DNA of 64,000 nt, taken from NCBI RefSeq assembly GCF_003286085.1, contig NW_020825317.1, positions 1,240,001 through 1,304,000 on the forward strand. Direction: 5' to 3'. Shown one piece after another: positions 56,810 to 64,000 of the stretch. Both the position numbers and the translations under genes were made by a program. A model generated the notes under the pieces. That model saw only the letters and a list, made by a program, of their open reading frames with translations. It searched no databases and was not told the origin of the DNA. The stretch's first letter is position 1, and the number at the start of each line of letters is the position of its first letter. The stretch is from Drosophila persimilis (lineage: Eukaryota; Arthropoda; Insecta; Diptera; Drosophilidae).

Positions 56810-56960
56810 TTTCCGACCGCATAAATTATGTACTTATGTATATGTATATATTCTTCAACTAGAGCTAAAACTGGAGCAATCCATTTTTGTATGCAAAATC
56901 CTGTTATGTAACACTGAATCCAGTTTTTTTAAAATTTCGCCACACTCCCTCCTTATTACT
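56810..56960 (+). mobile_element. Old, diverged DINE-related fragment
   Basis: TTTCCGACCGCATAAATTATG, TATATATTCTTC, AGAGCTAAAACTGGAGCAA, then AAAATTTCGCCACACTCCCTCC follow the order of the DINE 5' half but differ at many positions, and the intervening tract is missing. Confidence 0.55.
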
Positions 56961-57094
56961 CATTATTTGGCACTGGGATCCCAAAAACCTTAACGTCGTT
57001 CCCTCGTTCCATAGATTTTACTCTTTGGAGACCGTTACTGATGTTTCCTCCAATTTTTTAAAAATTCTTCATTATTCATATTCATATTTATAAT

Positions 57095-57530
57095 AATTAC
57101 TAGTTACTAGTCTTGTTAATAATAAAGTTTTTTTAACCAGGCCAAATGCAAATATTTGTAAAACAAAATGATCCAGGATTGACTCTTCAAGAAAATTGAA
57201 GCACCTATGAAGGAATTTTTTAAAATCCTTGTACCTGTAAAAATACGTTTTGGGGATACCAGTCTAGAACCAGTACATGTAGATACACTAGGGAGTAAAT
57301 CGAAAGTGATCGAGAAAGATACAACTAACAAAGCAAAGATTTATATTTTAAAATTCATGAAGGATTTTCGGTGCTCCAGAAATGGAGATAAAAAAAATAG
57401 GCTATGTAAATAACATTGATATAAAATATATGAAACTGCGTACAAAATGTTGTAAATGTCTTGCTTAGACACGCGATCTTATTTATTGGCCGTGGTGTAA
57501 GCTTATGTAAGCTTTAATTCCGCGCTTCCG
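57095..57530. other. Unassigned interval
   Basis: A plus frame at 57207-57413 (MKEFFKILVPVKIRFGDTSL, then EPVHVDTLGSKSKVIEKD) looks mildly protein-like but has no recognised motif and no visible splice context. Confidence 0.25.
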
Positions 57531-57537
57531 TTTTTCC

Positions 57538-57611
57538 GTATCTTCAAAATTGTGGATGCCACAGATTTCCGATATTTATGAAGGCTATTTATTTTCGAGC
57601 ACCGGGTATAA
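57538..57611 (-). mobile_element. DINE-related scrap
   Basis: TATCTTCAAAATTGTGGATG, CCACAGATTTCCGA and a terminal GGGTATAACGAG show it derives from the DINE family; everything between is lost. Confidence 0.5.
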
Positions 57612-57837
57612 CGAGAGTACCTAATGACACTACAGACCAAAAGTGAGGGTACAATACATTTTTATTCATTGAGGAGATTAAAAATACTACATAATAAGGT
57701 TGTATCGATTTCAGCAGATTTGAAAAAGTGCTTTCCAGCTTAGAAATTTGAGCTCTCTTTAAACTTTTCCCGACATTGTAAAATCTCGGAAAATTCGAAC
57801 AGCATGAAACGAAATCCAATAAGCCTGAAACTATATT

Positions 57838-58050
57838 CCTTCCACTTTGTAGATAGAATTATTCCTTGCATGAACCGTTTAGGGTCTTATGCTCGGATTA
57901 TAATTCCCTCTACCATATTATATCCACCACTAATTCTCTTCCTCTTATTAAATTACTAATCCTTACACACATTTCTAGTAATTAGTAATTGTAGTGGTAT
58001 TTGTATTTTGATTGCATGCTTAGTTTCTTAGTAAGTTTAGTGCTAATTTT
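57838..58050 (+). mobile_element. CR1/Jockey-type LINE, 3' UTR fragment
   Basis: GATAGAATTATTCCTTGCAT, TGAACCGTTTAGGGTC and GCATGCTTAGTTTCTTAGTA match the 3' ends of the copies at 21085 (inverted) and 29995-30925. No coding sequence remains. Confidence 0.6.
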
Positions 58051-58200
58051 CCTCGAATGTTAGCTATCTTTCCTGCATGCTCGCGTTCGGCTCGGCTACG
58101 CGCCGCGCGTTATGCGGCAGCGCCCCTCGGTCGGTTGGGCGGGAGGAGGGCTGCGTTTTGCCTGGGATCCGCGCGTAACAGCCTTCCGCCGGTTTCACAC

Positions 58201-58263
58201 GGGCCACTTGACGGTGCAGTAACTGCATCGCCTCTTGAAAGATGCAGTCATTGCATATCAACG
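58201..58263 (-). repeat. Dispersed repeat shared with 20990-21052
   Basis: GGGCCACTTGACGGTGCAGT ... GATGCAGTCATTGCATATCA is the inverted counterpart of 20990-21052; it follows a GC-rich 130-bp stretch (58070-58200) that I cannot assign. Confidence 0.6.
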
Positions 58264-61019
58264 TCCAAAGATATAGTTCTCAACCGAAAGCTAAATTAGA
58301 CGATATGAAGAGCCCCTAAAATATGGCGAAAAATGCAAGGCATGGAACTATCGCAACACACAAGAAAATGTCCATATACTAAATAACATGCAGCCGTTAG
58401 AAAAATTAGGAGACAGCTTCTTCATCTGCTCTATAGACTCTGCTACTTTGTTCAGTTCGAAGATGCTTGCATTTAAATCTTTGGCAAAACTAAGCCCTCT
58501 CTCTCTCTCTCTTTGGGCTGTGTCTAGCAGTTAACCGTTTTCTGTCACATAAATAAAAAAAATAAACATTTAATTATTCAACTGGTTGGCACCATAGATC
58601 CAGAACTTTTCCGTCCCGTCCACCACCTTTGGCGCAATGGTGTTTCACTTAAAATTCAAAATCACCGTTTTTACCCGGGTCGCAGACCAGGCGGTGTTTT
58701 TGGAAAAAATAAAACTAGTTTTTAATGAGTTTGCTAGTTGGTACTCTGTGAGTGTATATTTCTAGTTATATATTAACATATTTAAATTTCAGATGTATTG
58801 ACAACGGGACAATAAGTAGCCTGACTTCAAGACGTCAAGATGATAAATGACATGATTGCTATGAAACTTCTCATAAATTCCATGCCTAAGAGTCTAATAT
58901 GATATAATAGGAATTATTAAATTTGATTTCAATATAGTTTAAACTTGTTTCGTTGCAGGTAATCACCAACATTTTTGGCTCATTCTAAAAAAACGCTCTC
59001 CTAAAAGAGTACATGAGGACTATAAAAAATGCTAAGTGGCAGCGTGACTTGCTAAGGGCAAAACTATTGAGATGTTAAACCTTATTACTCATTCAAAAAT
59101 GTACAAACATAGAAAGGACAGTCTAAAGATGGTATTTAGTATCCCAACAGCTTGAATCGAGAATTGTTCCAAAGGATTTTAAGTTTGTGTATTGTTTAAC
59201 GGACTAAACTATTTGTTCTTATTTATCACAGCCATGTGAATTTTTTTCACTTACCAGTCGCAATATTATCCCGCTGTGGTTGTGAAACTGTCATTGACTG
59301 TTTGATTTGTGGTGTGGATTGCATATATTTCCTTTGAGCATTTATATACTTTGAATCCAGGACGAATGACAATCGAATTGGAAGCAGTTGCAGGGAAAAC
59401 AGAATCGTATGATTGGGATGACTAACAACTGAAAATAGCCATAATGACACAAATTCTTTAGAATCCCTCAGCTTTCATTTTACTTTGCATGTCGCCCATT
59501 GCCTCTTGCAGCTGTAGTGTTGTGTGTTATTACGGAATCACGATGAAGGCGCTTAAAGGCCCAACAGTAACAAAAAAATGGCACGCCAAAAAAAAAAAAA
59601 TGATCGCCTGATCTTTCGCAGATGTATTATTGCGCGTCGAGACTCGAAGTTATCAATGTCTTTCCCCCACTTCTGCAATGCTCCACGTATACTGGCCGTT
59701 TGCTTCGCACGTGTCCGTATCCGACCGCTTTCGCAGGGTGTGGGTTCCTAGGGCTGTTGCCAAAAACCGAACTGCCTTCCTTCTCCTGCAGACTTCTACC
59801 TCGACCGTTTCGTGCAAGACCACGTACTCGACTGAGAAACGGAAAAAGCCTCGGAGATGCAGGCAGGCGATGCACGAGGCGACACGATTCCTAAACTACT
59901 GCGACAACAGCATTAAATGCGAAGCGACAGCTACAGCCCCAACGACGGGACGATAACCACGACTACGGAAAATGAACGACACACGATGTGCTCGACTACG
60001 CAGCCTCGACTAAAAGTGAACCGTGCTCTTTTACCGTCTGACAGAGGCACGTGGCTCGGCAGTAGCTTCGTTCTGGTCCTAATAGTTTAACAGAAACGTT
60101 AGACCGTTTACAGTGGATGCTCGGATCCTGTTTAGATGAAACCTGCCACTGTACACTGGGCTGTAGCTGTTCCTAGTTCTGTTAGAAAAAGTAAACAAAT
60201 AGATTAAAGCTGCCTTCTTGATGGAAGCTTAAGCCGACACTCTGCGTTTTTATTTCCGTTTGTCGTCTTTCGGTGGCGACCACGTGGCCTCCCTGGTGGT
60301 TTTGTTACTTCTGTTACTCCAAGTCCCACCCATTGACGTTTGGTTCATGGTTATGGCTAAATTTTCCTCCGAGGCCCACCCGTACGTCGATGCCAATACC
60401 GATGCCGATGCCGATGCATGTCCCGATTTTGATGTTACAGGAGAGGTTCCTAAGCGAGACAAAGAGGCAACAATTAATGAAATACGCATACGCATTTTCT
60501 GTTGCCTGTTGGCTGCTCTTTCGGGAACCTACAAAATGGAGAGTATAAATTTGAAAACTGCTTACCACAAGAACAGTTCAGAGTTTCTGAGGATAACATT
60601 ACAAATCCAGTATGAGCCACGTGCTATGTCAGAATAATCCAAAATCTGTCACCCCGTCAAGTTTCCCCTTTCATAATAAACATTGCTCTGTTATACTGAA
60701 ATACGTACCACATTTGACTGGTTTCCCTTAAAACTGTTATACAAATTTTTCTCCAGCTGAATACATAAACTGAAGGAAGAAGGTACATATTTAACCATGT
60801 AAAAGCAATGGAAGTGATGTGATATTCGCTTCCTCAGCTGTTTACTGAGAATTTTCAGTACCGTAAAATTCGTAATTCGTAAAATATGGAGGTTTCTGTT
60901 TATGGAAAGGGCGTATTAGTCGAACGACTTTGGAGAACAGTGTATCCATTTTAATAGTAGGAAAGTAACAATAAACGGTACAATTGTTTACTACCTATGT
61001 ATGTACCTACATACAGTGC
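58264..61019. other. Unassigned interval with a GC-richer block at 59620-60640
   Basis: The block 59620-59956 has frames open on both strands (82-108 codons), a sign of composition rather than coding. A plus frame at 60260-60637 runs through a GATGCC tandem repeat (Asp-Ala repeats, about 60389-60416) and has a hydrophobic start, but no recognised domain. Possibly host non-coding DNA or unknown repeats. Confidence 0.3.
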
Positions 61020-61590
61020 TTACCATAATAAAAGCTTTTAAAATGCACATAGAGCGCCATAATTTAAGCTTTGAGTAAAAACCTTGTCCTGGGTTATTAT
61101 ACCTTTTTGAGTCTTTAAATTATTCCAGAAGATGCATTTTTGGCGTAAGTTGGACACGTGACTAAAAAATTTACTTCATATTTATGGTAATCAAATTAAT
61201 TTATAACGAAAAATGTTGTCCCAAAAAGCTCGTCCATTAACAATCCACGTCTGGTTATAGATGGATGGCAGGGCCGAAACTGTCCATAAAGCTTTTGGGG
61301 AAATGATATTCCGATAGCTGAATAATCGAATTGAACAAATTACGGGGTATTTACCAGGAAAAAATCCAGATCTGAATTTCATAGACAGCCGTTTAGTTTT
61401 AATAGTTAGACTATTTTCACGAATATCTCTGTAAATAAGAGATACATATGTAAATGTGTATGTCAAATGTACATAGTAATTAAGGGTGGATTGTAAAGTG
61501 TTTCCTGTTTCATTAATCGATAATCCATACTCTTGAATGAATTTTTTTGCAATATTGTCGGGCTTCCCAGCCCGATATTTAGTCGTCAAA
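61020..61590 (+). pseudogene. Possible Tc1-like transposon remnant
   Basis: ACAGTGCTTACCATAATAAA at 61020 resembles a Tc1-type terminus. Plus-strand frames near 61255-61395 read MDGRAETVHKAFGEMIFR and LPGKNPDLNFIDSRLV, similar in order and spacing to the second-Asp and WPxxSPDLNPIE regions of Tc1 transposases. Many stops, and no matching right terminus found. The 132-codon minus frame over the same stretch has no motif. Confidence 0.3.
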
Positions 61591-62335
61591 TCCCAAAATT
61601 ATAGCCACCGTCCCACTTTCTTCGTTCCTGCAGTTGCAGGATCTAGGCTGCCCTCGCTCCTTATCTATCTTTCTAGCAGCAACCCCGGCTGCTCAAACAC
61701 CATCCTTCTATGTATGTATTGTTTTATCGTTCTTGCAACCACATACTTTCGCTTTCCTCTAACCGTAAATTGCAGGGAAAAATTTAGCTGAAAAAATCAA
61801 TAGCATGGGGAGTTGAGAAAAACTTGATACATATCGTTAGGATTTGTAAGGATAGATGGAAATGTAGTCGATATTATTATTTGAATAAGAAAAAATAATC
61901 TAGCAACACAGTCTTGCATTATACTCATATGAGTATAAACTCATTTAGTCATATGTATACTCGCTATCACTCTGAAATGAATGTTTAACCGAGCCACTAC
62001 GTGTCTCTTCGTTGGCTCCGGTTTATACATACATATATGAAACACATGTACATACATACAACGGTAAAACTCAACATTGCTAACATTGGTTATGGGCCCA
62101 GAGTTCGTTGTTTCGGCTTAATAACAGAATGTAAAGCGGCTAAGTTTTGGTGTCGTTTGTGCTACATATATTGTCAATAGTTAACATAATATGGTGCGCG
62201 TATTAACGCGGAATCAATTCAAATCGAAAAACGTGATGAGAACCATTACAACGTATGGCACAAGGCCTTATACTCATGGGATAAAGTGTGAGGAAAAAAG
62301 AGTGGCGATGATGGCGCAGCAGTCGAGAAATAAGA
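61591..62335. other. Unassigned interval
   Basis: Contains ATACATACATATGA-type microsatellite scraps near 62025-62060. A plus frame from ATG 62191 (MVRVLTRNQFKSKNVMRTIT) is cut at 62336 by a DINE end; about 48 codons, no motif. Confidence 0.3.
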
Positions 62336-62893
62336 CGAGGGGGAACGTTGGGAGTTGTTGCGGCGACCGCAACTCTAAATTTATACCCGATATGGCTCAG
62401 TATGGCTCTCCTCTCGAACGACAAAGATTGCGTGCGAGAGAGACAGAAAACATTTCTGAACGGTCATCGGTCATCGGTCGCTGCTAACCACAGCAAATTT
62501 TTTTGTTTCTTTTGGTTATAATAATGATCCGATCTGATCCAGATTCGGCAATCTGGTAGAAATGGTCAAGAAAAGAAGAAATTGTTTCTCGTCCTTTGTG
62601 TTGTTGGAATGGGGTGGGGCGAAATTTGAAAATACATTTGTAAAGGTTCGATATCACAGGATAGTGGATACCAAATTTGGTTGCTCTATCTCTTATAGTC
62701 TCTGAGATCTAGGCGGTCACTTTTTGCGGAAGGCAACGCCGACCTTGAAACGTGTGTGTTAGAGAGAGACAGAGCGAGAGAAAATTAAATTGTTTTCTTC
62801 ATTCTTGCTATAATAATAATACTATCCGGTTTAGATTCTAAAGTCTAACGATATAGTCATTCTCTACAATACTGCGTTTTTGGTTTTCTTGTA
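62336..62893 (-). mobile_element. DINE-1 type Helentron, 3' part, interrupted
   Basis: The 3' terminus CGAGGGGGAACGTTGGGAG with hairpin, diverged subterminal region, one module and the GA-rich run near 62755-62785. It stops in TTTTTGGTTTTCTTGTA exactly where the next DINE's 5' end begins. Confidence 0.85.
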
Positions 62894-63996
62894 TTTTTAC
62901 ACCCGATACTCAAAATGAGTATTGGGGTATATTAGATTTGTGTTAAAAGTGGATGTGTGTAACGTCCAGAAGGAATCGTTTCCGACCCCATTAAGTATAT
63001 ATATTCTTGATCAGCATCAATAGCCGAGTCGATTGAGCCATGTCTGTCTGTCCGTCTGTCCGTCCGTCCGTCTGTCCGTCTTTCCGTCCCCTTCAGCGCC
63101 TAGTGCTCAAAGACTATAAGAGCTAGAGCAACGATGTTTTGGATCCAGACTTCTGTGATATTTCACTGCTACAGGAATATTTCAAAACTGTGCCCCGCCC
63201 ACTTCCGCCCCCACAAAAGGCGAAAATCTGTGGCATACACAATTTCGACGATACGAGAAAACTAAAAACGCAGAATCGTAGAAGATGACTATATCTTACA
63301 GAGTGCAAAATCTGACGCAGATCGTATTATTATTATAGCCAGAATCACGAAAACAATTTCACTCTTTCTCGCTCTGTCTCACTCTAACACACAGGTTTCA
63401 TGATCGGTTTTGCCAATTGCAAAATATGAGTTCAAGGATCTCAGAACCCATAAGAGCTAGAGCAACCAAATTTGGTATCCACACTCCTGTGATATCGGAC
63501 CTTGACCATTTTGTGTCAGAATTTCGCCACACCCCCTTCCGCCCCCGCAAAGGACGAAAATCTGAGGCATCCACAAATCTCAGAGACTATTAAGGCTAGA
63601 GTAAGCAAATTTGGTACACACACTCCTTCAAGATGTCACTATAAATCGTTTATCTCAAAATTTCGCCCCACAAAGAACGAAAATCTGTTGCATCCACAAT
63701 ATTGCACATTCGAGAAAACTAAAAACGCAGAATCATACATAATAACCATATCTATCAGATTGCTGAATCTGGATCAGATCAGATAATTTGTATAGCCAAA
63801 AGAAACAAATCAATTTGCACTGGCTACGCAGCGCCCGACGTCACGCTCAGACTGATTTTCTGTCTCTCACGCACGCACTCTTTGTCGTGTCGTTTAATAT
63901 TAGCGGCGTCTGCCGGAGGAGAGCCATACTGACTTAGTATCGGGTATAACTGTAGAGTTGCGGTGTCCGCAGCAACTCACAACGTTCCTCCTCGTT
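62894..63996 (+). mobile_element. Full-length DINE-1 type Helentron
   Basis: Complete from ACACCCGATACTCAAAATGAG (one change in the terminal TATACCC) through a long GTCTGTCCGTCC tract (63042-63090), CT-rich segment near 63359-63392, three modules (the last with a small deletion near 63670) to the hairpin and CAACGTTCCTCCTCGTT at 63996. Confidence 0.92.
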
Positions 63997-64000
63997 GAAA

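Noticed and set aside
59622-59956. Three overlapping frames of 82-108 codons on both strands
   Set aside because: Local GC content explains open frames on both strands; no motif, no splice context, no recognised family.
1-64000. LTR retrotransposon or other capsid- or envelope-bearing virus-like element
   Set aside because: I found no recognisable gag, protease, integrase or envelope coding stretch and no paired long terminal repeats; the reverse transcriptases seen all have LINE-type motifs.
1-64000. CRISPR array, tRNA or rRNA gene
   Set aside because: The repeats are dispersed transposons or a kilobase-scale array, and no cloverleaf or rRNA-like block was noticed; the organism is an animal.

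Overview
The window reads as repeat-rich (pericentromeric or Y-linked type) DNA from a Drosophila genome, most likely of the obscura group (D. pseudoobscura / D. miranda / D. subobscura relatives). The main sign is about 25 copies of a DINE-1 (INE-1) type non-autonomous Helentron. It begins TATACCCGATACTCA...TGAGTAT...GGGTATA, carries the shared DINE-1 block with ATATATATTCTTGATCAGC, ATAGCCGAGTCGA and a (GTCTGTCC)n tract, and ends in a hairpin followed by CCCCCTCGTT. By my own addition these copies cover about 18 kb. LOA-, I- and CR1/Jockey-type LINE pieces and Tc1/mariner elements complete a typical fly repeat landscape. I recognised no intact host gene, no rRNA, tRNA or CRISPR, and no LTR-retrotransposon or retrovirus-like coding region.

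Layout. 0-2 kb: decayed Helitron Rep region. 2-16 kb: DINE copies mixed with mariner, Tc1 and hAT remnants. 16-20 kb: remnant of a spliced gene of unknown type, followed by a young Tc1-like transposon (17206-19916; 214-bp terminal inverted repeats) that was itself hit by a full-length DINE. 20-31 kb: a foldback-like repeat, LOA, CR1-type and mariner scraps, a Tc1-derived MITE, a possible host exon remnant on the minus strand (28123-28408) and a CR1/Jockey-type LINE fragment (29995-30925). 31.5-50.3 kb: a recent tandem amplification in which a 3.3-kb unrecognised core, bounded by inverted DINE arms, is repeated four times at about 99.7% identity. 50.3-55.7 kb: I-clade LINE scrap, then a nearly complete but broken LOA-clade LINE whose 3' tail is a CCTAA-type repeat. 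55.7-62.3 kb: mostly unrecognised sequence with DINE, LINE and Tc1 scraps. 62.3-64 kb: one DINE inserted into another.

The tandem array is the most unusual structure. Its copies are joined by a single breakpoint sequence that occurs in both orientations: once between copies 1 and 2, and as the exact reverse complement between copies 2/3 and 3/4. The outermost DINE arms carry a small deletion at that same spot. This points to repeated breakage, template switching or inverted-repeat exchange inside DINE elements as the engine of the amplification. The core has no recognisable gene. For DINE entries the strand runs from the TATACCCGATACTCA end (5') to the hairpin/CCCCCTCGTT end (3').
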